Origin: an uncultured beta proteobacterium
Lineage (GTDB): Bacteria; Pseudomonadota; Gammaproteobacteria; Burkholderiales; Burkholderiaceae_C
Length of the DNA: 55,110 bases
NCBI GenBank assembly: GCA_903828665.1
Contig: CAIKMZ010000088.1
Coordinates: 1-55,110, forward strand
Reading direction: 5' to 3'
The notes beneath the pieces were generated by a model. That model did no database searches, had not been told where the DNA came from, and saw only the letters and a program-made list of their open reading frames with translations. Positions 46,054-55,110 of the stretch are shown here, in pieces; position 1 is the stretch's first letter; every line of letters begins with the position of its first letter. Made by a program: the position numbers and the translations under genes.

Positions 46054-47538
46054 TCAATGCACCGTGCAGACCATGCACGGATCAAACGAGCGAACGATGT
46101 GCTGCACGGCCACGCTCTGGCCGCGCCCGGCCGCGCTGTCGATGCGCGCGCCGACCAGCGCGGTCTCCAGCGCGCCCGGCGTGCCGGCGGCGTCGCGCGG
46201 TGAGAAGTTCCAGCTCGTCGGCGCCACGATCTGGTAGCGCGCGATGCGGCCGTTCTCGATGCGAAGCCAGTGCCCGAGCGCGCCGCGCGCGGCTTCCGAC
46301 AGACCGCTGCCCTGCGCCTGCGACGGCAGCGCCTGCACCTGGTGGTAAGGCGCGCGTGGCTCCAGTTCCAGCAGCCACGCTTCCATCAGCGGCAGGATGC
46401 GCGCGAGCTCCAGCAGGCGCGCGAGCACACGCGTATAGACCGTGCCGCCGTGGGCGCGTACGAGATCGTGAATCAAGGGCTGGCCGGCGACCAGCTGGCG
46501 CGCGATGGCGCCGGTCTCCATCACCTGCCCGGCCAGGCGCGGCGCCTTGTTCCAGGTGTAGGCGCCGGCCTTGTCCGGCTGCACCTGGGTCGCGCCGTCG
46601 AGCGGATGCAGCGGCAGTCCGGCCTGGCCTTCATCGAGCCAGGCATGGCGCATGTCCTCGCTGATCTGCGCCGCATCGAGCCGCAAGCGCTGCTGCAGCT
46701 GCGCGTCCCAGACGCCCTGCGCCAGCGCATGACCGCCCTCGAAGCGCGGGTAGGCGCCATAGCTGAGGTAGCGCCCGGGGCCGGGCCCCATGCCGGCCAG
46801 ACCGGCATCGGCGGCAATCTCGAGGAACAGCGCGAGGTCGCTGCCGCTTGCGCGGGCAGCGCAGCGCTGCAGGGCCGCCAGGCTGTCGAGCGAGCCCACC
46901 TCTTCGAGCGCAACGCCGAACAGGATTTGCTCGAGGAAGGCGCGCATCTCGCGCAAGCCGGCGAGCAGGTGCACGCGTTCGGTCGGCTCGATCGCGCGCG
47001 AGGTGCCGCCGGGCAGGATGGCGCCGCTGTGCGGCCATTTGCCGCCGAGCGTGCCGATCAGCTCGAACCAGCGTGCGCGCTGGGCCAGCGCCGCGCCGCT
47101 GTGCAAGCCACCACCCGCATTGGCACCGACCATGGCCGCAAAACGGCGCTGCGCCTGCGCGTACCAACGCCGGCCGGCATAGACCTCGCGCGTGAAGTCG
47201 GGCATGAAGAAGACATAGAAATGCGTCAGGTGATCCGCCAGGTTCTCGCAGGCCAGCATCAAGTTCGTCGCCAGCTGGCCGTTGGCCGGCATCACGACGC
47301 CCGACGCATCGGCCAGCGCGCGCGCCGCCGCCACCGACTGCGAGACCGAGCAGATGCCGCAGATGCGCGGCGCGATCGTCAGCGCATCCATCGGATCGCG
47401 ACCGACCAGCATCAGCTCGAAGCCGCGGAACAGCGGCGCCTTCACGCGCGCTTCGACGATGCGCTCGTCCTGCACCTCGAGTTCAACCTCGAGATCGCCC
47501 TCGATGCGGTTGAAGGGGCCCAGGACGAGACGCGTCAT
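46054..47538 (-). CDS. hoxC: Regulatory hydrogenase large subunit HoxC (HupV)
   Basis: A 494-residue protein from ATG 47538; an upstream ATG at 47559 would add seven residues. Ligands to the NiFe site are in APRICGICSVSQS and the C-terminal FDPCMVCTVH. The protein ends exactly at that His, with no peptide to remove, which is the mark of H2-sensing hydrogenases matured without an endopeptidase. It follows hoxB after 87 bp. Confidence 0.95.
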   Translation of the reverse strand: MTRLVLGPFNRIEGDLEVELEVQDERIVEARVKAPLFRGFELMLVGRDPMDALTIAPRICGICSVSQSVAAARALADASGVVMPANGQLATNLMLACENLADHLTHFYVFFMPDFTREVYAGRRWYAQAQRRFAAMVGANAGGGLHSGAALAQRARWFELIGTLGGKWPHSGAILPGGTSRAIEPTERVHLLAGLREMRAFLEQILFGVALEEVGSLDSLAALQRCAARASGSDLALFLEIAADAGLAGMGPGPGRYLSYGAYPRFEGGHALAQGVWDAQLQQRLRLDAAQISEDMRHAWLDEGQAGLPLHPLDGATQVQPDKAGAYTWNKAPRLAGQVMETGAIARQLVAGQPLIHDLVRAHGGTVYTRVLARLLELARILPLMEAWLLELEPRAPYHQVQALPSQAQGSGLSEAARGALGHWLRIENGRIARYQIVAPTSWNFSPRDAAGTPGALETALVGARIDSAAGRGQSVAVQHIVRSFDPCMVCTVH

Positions 47539-47625
47539 GCTGGCCCCCACGCTCGGCATTGCATGTCCTCGCTGCCACCCGAGGGGGTGCGAGCTTGCTT
47601 GGGGCGGCCCGGCGCGGCGCTCATC

Positions 47626-48627
47626 CTAGCGCAAGCCAGTCTTGCGCGACACCGGTGGCACGGCCAGGTGATCGCTGTGGGAGTTCTTCTTGACGCGCTT
47701 GGGCGTGGCGCTCTTGGAGAGCGAGGCCAGCGCGACGAACCAGGCTTTGGGCATGTCGATCGGCAGGCCCGTCGGGATGCCCGCGAGCTTGGGTGTGAGG
47801 TGAAACGGATGGCCCGGGCTCTGAAACGCCGGCTCGGTGCAACTGATGCAGGCATAGCCGGCGCGCGTGCACGAGCCGTGGCCGTTCCAGAGCCGGGCAT
47901 TGCAGTCGGCGTGCGCCTGCGTGCCCTTGCAACCCATGTTCTCCATGGTGCAGCCCAGGTCCGAGGGCTTCCCTGCACTGGCCTTGTATTCGTAGTACTC
48001 GTTGCGCGTGCAGCCGTGGTGCACCAGTTGATCGGCATAGAAGCGCGGCCGCCCGAGCGGATCGAGGTCATCGGCGCCGAGCTGGCCCGCGGCGAGTGCC
48101 ATCAGCGTGTCCGTGATCCAGCCCGGGTGCGTCGGACAACCGGCAATGTTGATCACCGGCAGGCCGCCGCGCGCGACAAAGCCGGCACCGAGCAGGCCGC
48201 CGCGGCGCTCGTCTTCATACTGCAGACCGCAAGCATCGGTCGGGTTGCTGCCGCTGGCCGTGATGCCGCCCCAGGCCGCGCAGCTGCCCACCGCCAGCAC
48301 GTGGGTCGCAACGGCGCTGAGCTGGCGCACCCAGTCGATCATCGGCACATCGGTGCCGGACAAAACGTGGAAGCGACCGCTGCCCTGCGGCCCGCGCAGA
48401 AGCGCGCCTTCGACGCACAGTGCATCAAGCCGCATCCGCCCCGCCAGGCAGTCGGCCAGCAGGTCGAGCAGATCCTGTTCGCCTTCGAGCGAGAGCGCCG
48501 GGTGCCACAGCATCTCGACACCGTTGCGGCGCAGCAGCTGCGGCAAGTCGGGCGTGTCAGCGCACAACAGGGACATGCTGCAGCCGCCGCAACCACCGGA
48601 CTGCAGCCACAGCACATTGAGCGTCAT
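47626..48627 (-). CDS. hoxB: Regulatory hydrogenase small subunit HoxB (HupU)
   Basis: A 333-residue protein without a twin-arginine signal, so it stays in the cytoplasm. It begins MTLNVLWLQSGGCGGCSMSLLC, the HoxB form of the proximal cluster motif, and has GSCAAWGG, GCPTHPGW and the Cys motifs CTMENMGCKG and CTRAGYACISC of the medial and distal clusters. A short basic tail follows, as needed in HoxB for pairing with HoxJ. It starts at ATG 48627 with a GGAG site. Confidence 0.95.
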   Translation of the reverse strand: MTLNVLWLQSGGCGGCSMSLLCADTPDLPQLLRRNGVEMLWHPALSLEGEQDLLDLLADCLAGRMRLDALCVEGALLRGPQGSGRFHVLSGTDVPMIDWVRQLSAVATHVLAVGSCAAWGGITASGSNPTDACGLQYEDERRGGLLGAGFVARGGLPVINIAGCPTHPGWITDTLMALAAGQLGADDLDPLGRPRFYADQLVHHGCTRNEYYEYKASAGKPSDLGCTMENMGCKGTQAHADCNARLWNGHGSCTRAGYACISCTEPAFQSPGHPFHLTPKLAGIPTGLPIDMPKAWFVALASLSKSATPKRVKKNSHSDHLAVPPVSRKTGLR

Positions 48628-48672
48628 GTCGTCTCCACTTTCACGAATCCCCGCGTCTCCATGGGTCGCAGT

Positions 48673-49800
48673 CTATACCGTGCAGACCACGCAGGGGTCG
48701 TAAGCGGCGGCCAGCGCGCGCGCGGATGCCGTGTCGTGCGGTGCCAGCGCCGCAAGGGCACGCCCCAGCGCGCCGTCAGGATGGAAATTCCACTCGGTCG
48801 GCGCCAACACGCGGTAGTCCTGCACCGCGCCAAGGGGGTCGAGCTGCACCCAGTGCAGCAACAGGCCGCGCGCCATCTCGCACCAGGCCAGCGCCTGCCC
48901 CGGCGCCAGCTGCAGCGCGCCGCTGGCCAACAGCGGCGGCGCCGTGTCGGGCGTAGCTGACGCCAGCTCGATCAGCTCCAGCCAGCGCGCGCTCAAACGT
49001 ATCCAGGCGCTGTGCGCTGGCGCGCTCGCGTTCCGATGGCGCAAGCGCGTCCACGGGCCGGTCTCGGCGCAGCGGCCGCGCCAGAGCGGGTGCTGCACGA
49101 AATCGCTTTCGCGCGCCATGGCTTGCGCCAGCTGCGTGAGCTGCGCACGCTGCACCACCGGATCGGCGTCGAGCAGGTCGAGGCTGCGCAGGTCCGGGCG
49201 CAAGCTCTCGGCCAGCGGATGCCAGCTTGCCAGACAACGCGCGGGCAGCAACTGCTGCGCGTGGGCCGTGCACCAGTGCGCCAGCGCATCCGGCGCATGG
49301 TGATCGGCCAGCCACCGCAGCGGGTCCTGACCGAGGATGTGCGCGTCCAGCCAGGACCGCAAGGCGCCCAGCGTCTGCCAGGCCGCACCCTCGTCGCTGA
49401 CCGGCCGCGCGCTCACGAGCGGCAGCGGACAGCCGCGCAACCAGTCCAGCGAGGGTGCGAGCGGCAGCGCGCCAGGCAGGCGCTGCGGCCAGTCCAGCGC
49501 GATGCTGCGCAGATGGTCGCGCGCGGTCTCCAGCACCAGCAGCACGGGTGCGGGTTGCGTGATCGCCTCGGGTGTCTGCGCCGCCGCCAGCGCCAGCTCT
49601 GCCATGCGGCGGTGCGCATGCGCGCACAAGGTGAAGAGGCTGCCCAAGCTGGCACTCACCTGCGCATCGCGCTCACCCCGCAGCAGATGCCCGAGCCGCC
49701 CGGCGCCGAGCACCGGGCGCTGGCCGATGATCGCCGGCGCGCTCCCCGGACGCAGCTGGTACTGGCCGGCGAGCGTGTCCCAGGCGGTGGTGGTTTGCAT
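48673..49800 (-). CDS. hoxV: HoxV/HupK-family hydrogenase maturation protein
   Basis: A 375-residue protein that resembles a degenerate large subunit. It has lost the N-terminal Cys pair but keeps the C-terminal end YDPCVVCTV, which stops one residue before the His of true large subunits. HoxV/HupK proteins act as scaffolds that carry the Fe(CN)2CO group. I took ATG 49800; GTG 49818 in the same frame is an alternative. It is the first gene of the minus-strand hoxV-B-C-J unit, 45 bp before hoxB. Confidence 0.8.
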   Translation of the reverse strand: MQTTTAWDTLAGQYQLRPGSAPAIIGQRPVLGAGRLGHLLRGERDAQVSASLGSLFTLCAHAHRRMAELALAAAQTPEAITQPAPVLLVLETARDHLRSIALDWPQRLPGALPLAPSLDWLRGCPLPLVSARPVSDEGAAWQTLGALRSWLDAHILGQDPLRWLADHHAPDALAHWCTAHAQQLLPARCLASWHPLAESLRPDLRSLDLLDADPVVQRAQLTQLAQAMARESDFVQHPLWRGRCAETGPWTRLRHRNASAPAHSAWIRLSARWLELIELASATPDTAPPLLASGALQLAPGQALAWCEMARGLLLHWVQLDPLGAVQDYRVLAPTEWNFHPDGALGRALAALAPHDTASARALAAAYDPCVVCTV

Positions 49801-49998
49801 GCCGGGCAGTTTACCCACAGCGCCGGTGCTGCGCCAGGATCGAGCAGCCGGCTTCCCCGGTCGGAGCCGACACGCACAAACAGCGCCACGCGATGATTGG
49901 TCGCAGAGTACACTGATTCCAGCGGTTGCCGCCCCCGCGTCGTGGGAAGCGTCGGGACAGGCGCTGTTCTGTTGTGGTTTTTCTCAAAGGAAATTATC

Positions 49999-50484
49999 AT
50001 GTCGCCAGCAGACGTCACGAATCAGATTTATGCGCGCCTGGACGAACTCGGCGGTCAAGTGCGGCATTTGCAGCAGAGCTTTGACACCGTCAACCAGAGG
50101 TTTTCCGAATCGCTCAGTAACCTCAACGTGCTGGCCAATCATGCCAAAGAATCGGCGATCCGCGCGGGAGCGGCAGCCTTGAGTGCCGCCAATGCCTGCG
50201 AGCGCGCGGCGAAAGCCGCCAAGCTGGCCGCGTCCAAGGAAATATTCGAGCTGGTGCGGGAAGCGGCCGACGCCGCGGGGCTTGCCGCCGAGGCTGCAGC
50301 AGAAGCCGCCGCGTCAGCTTCGGCAGCCGCCTCGGCAACGGCAACGGCGGCGGCCATTCTTTTGAACCCGGACTCGGTGAGAGCATCGGCGGATGCTGCA
50401 CAGGCCGCAAAAGGCGCTGCCGATTCGGCGCTGGCCGCGGTGAAGATCGCGCAGGAAGTCAATTCGTTTCTGGCCAGGCCGTAG
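49999..50484 (+). CDS. Ala-rich coiled-coil protein, function unknown
   Basis: A 161-residue protein from ATG 49999 with an AAGGAA site. The N-terminal third (residues about 1-55) is a heptad-like coiled coil (IYARLDELGGQVRHLQQSFDTVNQRF); the remainder is Ala-rich helix with runs of A-A-E-A-A. It lacks clear phasin motifs although composition is phasin-like. Divergent from hoxV and convergent with the HD-GYP gene. I do not recognise the family. Confidence 0.6.
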   Translation: MSPADVTNQIYARLDELGGQVRHLQQSFDTVNQRFSESLSNLNVLANHAKESAIRAGAAALSAANACERAAKAAKLAASKEIFELVREAADAAGLAAEAAAEAAASASAAASATATAAAILLNPDSVRASADAAQAAKGAADSALAAVKIAQEVNSFLARP

Positions 50485-50517
50485 CGGTCGCGCCAGCCTT
50501 GCAAAGACCTGTCCTGC

Positions 50518-52930
50518 TTAGGCCGGAATCGAGTAGCCCTTTTCCCGGAACAAGCGCAGGCACGCATCGACGACGGCACCGTCGTATCGCGTTGCGCGAC
50601 CACGCGTGATTTCCTCCAGCGCCCGGGCCAAACCCAGGGCCGCCCGGTAGGGTCGATGCGATGCCATGGCCTCGATCACGTCGGCCACCGCCATCACGCG
50701 CGCCTCGAGCAAGATCTCGTCGCCCTTGAGGCATTGCGGATAGCCGCTGCCGTCCATGCGCTCGTGATGCTGCAGCGCGACCTCGGCGACCGGCCACGGA
50801 AACTTGACGCCCTTGAGCACGTCGTAGCCGGCCTGGGCATGTCCCTGCACCAGCTGGTAGGCGATCGGACTGAGCTTGCCGGGCTTGGCTAGGACTTCCG
50901 CCGGAACCGTGATCTGGCCGACGTCATGCAGAAAACCCGCCACGCGCAATCCCTCGCGGCGGCGCTCGTCCCATCCCAACTCGGCACCGATGGCGGCGGC
51001 GATGTCCGAGACGCGCCGCTGATGGCCGGCGGTATAGGGGTCGCGCAGTTCGCCCAGGCGCGTGGCCACCTCGACCGAACTCATGAACGCAACTTCGAGT
51101 TCGGCCAGGTATTGCCTGATCTCCTGTTCGGCGCGCTGCTTCTCGGAAACATCCTGCACCATGCAGACCATCGAGGTGCGCCCGTTCTGCGACGCCGTGC
51201 CGGGCGCTGATTTCGAGCGTGATGGCAGTCCCGTCCGGGCGGATAAACGGCAATGTCAACAGGACATTGCCGGCACCCGATTCGATTCTCGCGCGCTCAT
51301 GGACGATCTTCTCCTGGCTCTCGGGCGCCTGCCCTAACAGCTCGAACGTATCCTTGCCCATCAAGGCCTCGGGTTTCCAGCCAAGCATCTCGCACAGACG
51401 CTGATTGACATAGACGATCCGGCCCTCCTGGGCAATGTAGACGCCCGTCATGTTTTGCTCGATCATGCCCCGAAACTGCGTTTCGGCCACGCGCAGATCG
51501 GCGCGCGCTTTCTCACCGGAGGCCTCGCGGGCGAAGTTGTCGAGCGCAAAGCTGATGTCGCTCGCCATTTGGAAAAGCAATTCGCGCGCGGACTGATCAA
51601 AGGCGTCGATCGTGCCCGAATACAGCATGAGCGCGCCAACCACGGCGCCGTCGCGATACAGAGGCAGCGCAGAAGACGAGCGAAAGCCGACGCGCGCGGC
51701 CAGCTCATGCCACGGCTCGGTGAGCGGGTCATTCTGGAAATCCTGGCACCACACCTGTCGCCCGTCACGCAGAGCCATCCCCGTCGGACCGTGTCCGATC
51801 GGGCTGTCCGAATCCGCACTGATGTCGATGTGCTTGAGGTATTCCTCGGCCGTCGAGCCAAAGCTGCTCGCCACCCGGATGGTCTGCGCGAGCGGGTCTA
51901 TCAAGCCGATCCAGGCCAGCTTCATGCCGCCGAGCTCAACGGCAACCCGGCAGATTTCCGCAAACAGTTCCGCCTCACTGCTGCAGCGCACGATGGCCTC
52001 GTTGCAGCTGCTCAATGCGGCATACAGGCTGGTCAGTCGCGCGATCTTCGCTTCGGCTGCGCGGCGCTCGGTGATGTCGATGGTGTAGCCGGCAAGGTAG
52101 CGCGGCGTTCCGGCGATCAGAATCGGAAATTTGATCGTCGTATAAAAGCGTTCGTCGAACTCCTCTTCGACGGAGACCGTCTTCCCCTCGCGAAGCACCC
52201 GCATATCGTCCGCCACCATCTTCTTCGCGAGGTCGGAAGGAAAAAGCTCATCCATGCTCTTGCCAAGCAGCTCCGGGAGCGGCCTTCCGAGCATGGTCTC
52301 ATAGTTCCGGCTCAGCCTGATCGAGCGGATGTTCTCATCCTTGAAAAAGACATAGATCGGACTGTTGTCCATGAAGTGCGTGAAGATTTCTTCACTCTCG
52401 TGCAGCGCCGCCAGCGACGTTTCGGCCTTTTTCTGCGAGGTGACCGCATCCTCGAGCAGGTTGATCTCGGCCGCACGCCGCTGCGCCATCGACGCCGTGA
52501 GGGCCTGCAATTCGATATTCTTCTCGCGCAGCGCGTGCCCCAGGCGCCAGATGCGGCCAAAGGCCTCGATCCGCGCCACCAATTCGCGATCGCCGACAGG
52601 ACGCGCAATGAAGCCGTCGGCGCCCGAACTCAGGCCATCGGCCTGCTCCTCGCTCTGCGTGTGAATGCCCGACATGATAATCACCATCAGGTCCGCCAGC
52701 GCCGGCTCGGCCTTGATGCGCCGGCAGACTTCAAGGCCATCCATGCCCGGCATGTCCCAGTCGACCAGCACCAGATCGCAGTCGCCGGCGCGCATGATCC
52801 CGAGCGCCTGCTCGCCGCTCGAAGCCGCCTGCGTGGCAAATCCGGCGCGCTCCAGCACGCGCGCGTTGCCGCGCAGCAGTTCGGCGTCGGCGTCGACCAG
52901 CAAGACCCTCAGTTTGCGCAAGTCGTCCAT
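50518..52930 (-). pseudogene. Frameshifted REC-PAS-GAF-PAS-HD-GYP protein
   Basis: Reading from ATG 52930, the first frame encodes a receiver domain (Asp57 in LVDWDMPGMDG), a PAS domain (about residues 185-300), a GAF domain (about 310-460) and a second PAS domain (about 475-575), then turns into non-family sequence. From about 51200 a second frame continues with TASQNGRTS, a PAS end and an HD-GYP domain (HDVGQITVP; HHERMDGSGYP) to the stop at 50518. Removing one base in the C-run of GCGCCCGG (plus-strand GGG at 51202-51204) would join them into 803 residues. The intact protein would hydrolyse cyclic di-GMP in response to phosphorylation. It may be a real mutation or a sequencing error. Confidence 0.85.
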
Positions 52931-52939
52931 GCTGCCAGC

Positions 52940-54859
52940 CTATCCGGATTCATTGCCATAACGCGTCGCTTCGCCCAATCTTGTGCACAGCGCATTGACC
53001 TCCTGCTTGAGTTCAACCATGCGCAGTTCGCGGCCGATGGCAACATCGTTGAAACGCTTCAGATCGGTATTGATCGCGAGCAGTTCCTCGGTGTATTGGC
53101 GCTGCGCCTCCTGCGCGCCCCTGGCCTCGGTGATGTCGCTGCCGACGGCGTAGATCATGTGATCGGCTTTGGAAAGCGTGGCAGACCAGGCAATCAGCCG
53201 GAACGGGCCGTTCTGGTGGCGATACCGGTTCTCGAAATGAAAAGTGTCGATGCCTTGCCCCAGCCTGCCCATCTCTGACAGGCTCGCCGCCTTGTCATCG
53301 GGATGCATGAGGTCAAGGAAGTTCTTGCCCGACAGTTCCTGCGGCGCATAGCCCAATATCGGCTGCCAGCCCTTGTTGACGCGCACGATCGTGCCGTCGA
53401 GCTGCGCGATCAAGTGCAGATTCATCGATTGATCGAAGAAATTTCTCAGGGCCTCCTGCGCGTGTTTGCGTTCGCTGATGTCGCGCGCGGACTCGAACAG
53501 CACCGGCTTGCCCTCCAGTTCGAGGGCCCGCCCGCTGACTTCAACATCGAACACGCTGCCGTCCTTGCGCCGGTGCCGGGTCTCGAAGGCAGAGCGCTCC
53601 TTGCGCGCCAGTTGCATCGCCAGCATGGCCTTGAGTTCCTGCTCGCTCCACTGCGAATCCCACAGCGACAGGTGGGCGCCGATCAGTTCGTCGCGGGTAT
53701 AGCCCAGCATTTCGCAGAAGGAATCGCTGACTTCGAGCACCTTGCCCTCGGCGTCCAGAACATGCACGCCATCGCTCGCGCTGCGCAGGAAAGCCCGGTT
53801 TCTCTCGGCCTCCTTTCTCAATTCAATTTCAGCCCGTTTGCGCTGGTCGATATTGTTGACGCTCGATTGCAGGGCGATCGCGCCATCGTGCAACCGGAAG
53901 GCGGCGGCAGTCCCGGACAGCCAGCGTTCTTGTCCGTCCGGCAGCACGACACGGAACTCGATGGCCCGGAATCCCTCGCCGGTTTGCCTGAGCTGCTCCC
54001 AGGCTTGGTCGAGACGGGCCCGGTCGCCCGGATGGACAATATCGTGGCGCGACCAGTCCATGAAGAACTCCGGCGGATAACCCATCACCCGCTCGCACAG
54101 CGGACTGGCGTAAACCATCCGGCCAGCGGCGTCGCGCACAAAGATGGCGTCGGAGGAGTTTTGCACGATGCTGCGCAAACGCGCCTCGTTTTCGATCAGT
54201 TGCCGCTGCTGCCGGCCGGAGATGAGCAGCGGCAGGCCGATACCCAGGACGATGTCCAGTCCGATCACAAAGACCAGGGCAAGGGTGTAGACCGGGTTGG
54301 CGCTGGCCATGACATCCTGATCGTCCGACGTCATGAAAGGCATGACCACGAGGCGCGCGCCCATGAACAAGGCGTTCGCCAGGTACGCGGCGCCGATGAA
54401 GGCAAGCACCGTGCGGTCAGCGCCTTCGCGCCGCCGGAGAAAGAGCAGTGCGGAGTGAAAGAAGAGCACGGCCAGCGCCGCGGAAATGCTGTAGGTGCGC
54501 GCCCACAGGCTGGGCACGAGGTAGGTGAAGCCGCACAGCAGCGCGGCGCTGATCGCCAGCACGACCCAGTGCCATCGCGGACCGTCCTGGCCCAGCAGAA
54601 GTTTGCGGCTGCCGGCAAAAAGCCAGATCGCACCCGCGATCAGAAAGGTGTTCGCTGCAACGATCGAGAGCAGATCGGGAATGAAGCCGCGCAGCGCGTA
54701 GAGCGCGAAACCCGGTACACCGGCGCTGGCGCCCAGGACCCAGAAATAAACGCTTTGATCCCGGGCAACGGTCTTGTAGACGAGCAGCAGGCCGGCGGCA
54801 AACAGCAGGCTGGTCATCATCGCGACCATGCCCAGCGTGCGCACATCCAGATGGTACAT
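52940..54859 (-). CDS. Membrane PAS-domain sensor protein
   Basis: A 639-residue protein with six to seven N-terminal membrane helices (about residues 8-215) and three PAS domains (about 225-350, 353-470 and 475-595), each followed by a PAC-type D-I-S/T-E-x-x motif (DISERKHAQE; SDITEARGAQE). It ends in a coiled coil (LLAINTDLKRFNDVAIGRELRMVELKQEVNALC) with no kinase, GGDEF or HD domain. It starts at 54859 and stops 9 bp before the response regulator gene, so the two are probably one operon and one pathway. The membrane part could bind a ligand or sense redox. Confidence 0.88.
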   Translation of the reverse strand: MYHLDVRTLGMVAMMTSLLFAAGLLLVYKTVARDQSVYFWVLGASAGVPGFALYALRGFIPDLLSIVAANTFLIAGAIWLFAGSRKLLLGQDGPRWHWVVLAISAALLCGFTYLVPSLWARTYSISAALAVLFFHSALLFLRRREGADRTVLAFIGAAYLANALFMGARLVVMPFMTSDDQDVMASANPVYTLALVFVIGLDIVLGIGLPLLISGRQQRQLIENEARLRSIVQNSSDAIFVRDAAGRMVYASPLCERVMGYPPEFFMDWSRHDIVHPGDRARLDQAWEQLRQTGEGFRAIEFRVVLPDGQERWLSGTAAAFRLHDGAIALQSSVNNIDQRKRAEIELRKEAERNRAFLRSASDGVHVLDAEGKVLEVSDSFCEMLGYTRDELIGAHLSLWDSQWSEQELKAMLAMQLARKERSAFETRHRRKDGSVFDVEVSGRALELEGKPVLFESARDISERKHAQEALRNFFDQSMNLHLIAQLDGTIVRVNKGWQPILGYAPQELSGKNFLDLMHPDDKAASLSEMGRLGQGIDTFHFENRYRHQNGPFRLIAWSATLSKADHMIYAVGSDITEARGAQEAQRQYTEELLAINTDLKRFNDVAIGRELRMVELKQEVNALCTRLGEATRYGNESG

Positions 54860-54893
54860 ATTGCGTTCGGATCAGGCGGCGCCAGGCGTCAAG

Positions 54894-55110
54894 CTAGTGT
54901 CCTGTCCCACTGATACGTGAGCAAAGTCGATGCAACTTTTCCAGGATCGAATCTGCAGTAGCCGTCCACTGGAAGGGTTGGCTGTGGGCATTGTGGTGAG
55001 TGACAAACTGGTCGATGCGCTGAATCAACTGCTTTACGCTGGTGAACGATCCGCGACGGATTGCTTTGTCAGTGATCAACGCAAAGAATCGCTCGACTTG
55101 GTTCAACCAA
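54894..55110 (-). mobile_element. IS630-family transposase, 3' part only
   Basis: The C-terminal ~70 residues of a DDE transposase (MNQVERFFALITDKAIRRGSF...FVTHHNAHSQPFQWTATADSILEKL), which matches the conserved end of IS630-type enzymes, including the catalytic Glu in NQVER. The gene runs off the right edge of the window. The stop codon is TAG at 54894-54896, which contains the TA that IS630 elements duplicate, so the element end is probably at about 54895. Confidence 0.85.

Noticed and set aside
46270-48960. Long plus-strand open frame opposite hoxC and hoxB
   Set aside because: It shadows two well-supported hydrogenase genes and shows no recognisable domain.
49875-49889. Possible sigma-54 promoter upstream of hoxV (minus strand, TGGCGCT-N4-GTGC)
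   Set aside because: GG-N10-GC spacing is present but three other consensus positions fail, and such spacing is common in GC-rich DNA.
53303-54913. Plus-strand open frame opposite the PAS sensor
   Set aside because: No motif, and it mirrors a gene with three PAS domains.

Overview
The window looks like a chromosomal segment of a GC-rich betaproteobacterium, most likely Burkholderiales (Comamonadaceae-like). This rests on codon and GC usage, on the Hyb/Hyp/Hox gene types, on the CydP-CydA-CydB-CydX layout, and on the dispersed palindromic repeats. The assignment is inference; no rRNA or other taxonomic marker is present.

Left part (1-12.7 kb): a GNAT acetyltransferase; a signalling block made of a TPR-type Ser/Thr kinase, two exported proteins and a divergent ECF sigma factor of the kinase-associated (Sig-70_X6-like) type, followed by a CPBP membrane protease; then a complete cytochrome bd oxidase operon cydP-cydA-cydB-cydX on the minus strand, ending in a clear terminator. 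Divergent from cyd lies a MerR-type regulator with the W-x9-EH and E-x-H-x-x-G signature of CarH/LitR cobalamin photoreceptors. It overlaps by 4 bp an EamA exporter with a long His-rich tail.

Lactate block (12.7-21.2 kb): a tightly overlapping minus-strand operon lutA-lutC-lutB-FAD/Fe-S lactate dehydrogenase-lactate permease, divergent from an LldR-like FadR/GntR regulator. Two 17-bp LldR/PdhR-type operators lie between them, 108 bp apart. A type I 3-dehydroquinate dehydratase (aroD) follows.

Hydrogen block (22.2-49.8 kb): a sigma-54-type promoter with an upstream 9-5-9 palindrome precedes hybO-hybA-hybB-hybC (a HybO-like, 4-Cys uptake [NiFe] hydrogenase of the group 1c kind). A terminator comes next, then hybD-hypC-hybE-hypA-hypB-hypF-hypC2-hypD-hypE-hypX, a phosphofructokinase and hoxA (sigma-54-dependent response regulator). 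After about 5 kb of unrelated and partly decayed genes, the H2-sensing module hoxV-hoxB-hoxC-hoxJ runs on the opposite strand. HoxBC should sense H2, HoxJ should relay to HoxA, and HoxA should act on the sigma-54 promoter in front of hybO.

The 39.3-44.6 kb insert holds a truncated CheB, a low-molecular-weight tyrosine phosphatase, an NTF2-like lipoprotein, an in-frame chimera of a MaoC-like hotdog domain with a TetR C-terminal domain, a second phosphatase, a flavin reductase and a lipoprotein hydrolase. Right end (49.9-55.1 kb): an Ala-rich coiled-coil protein, a frameshifted REC-PAS-GAF-PAS-HD-GYP protein, a membrane PAS protein without a recognisable output domain, and the 3' end of an IS630-family transposase cut by the window edge.
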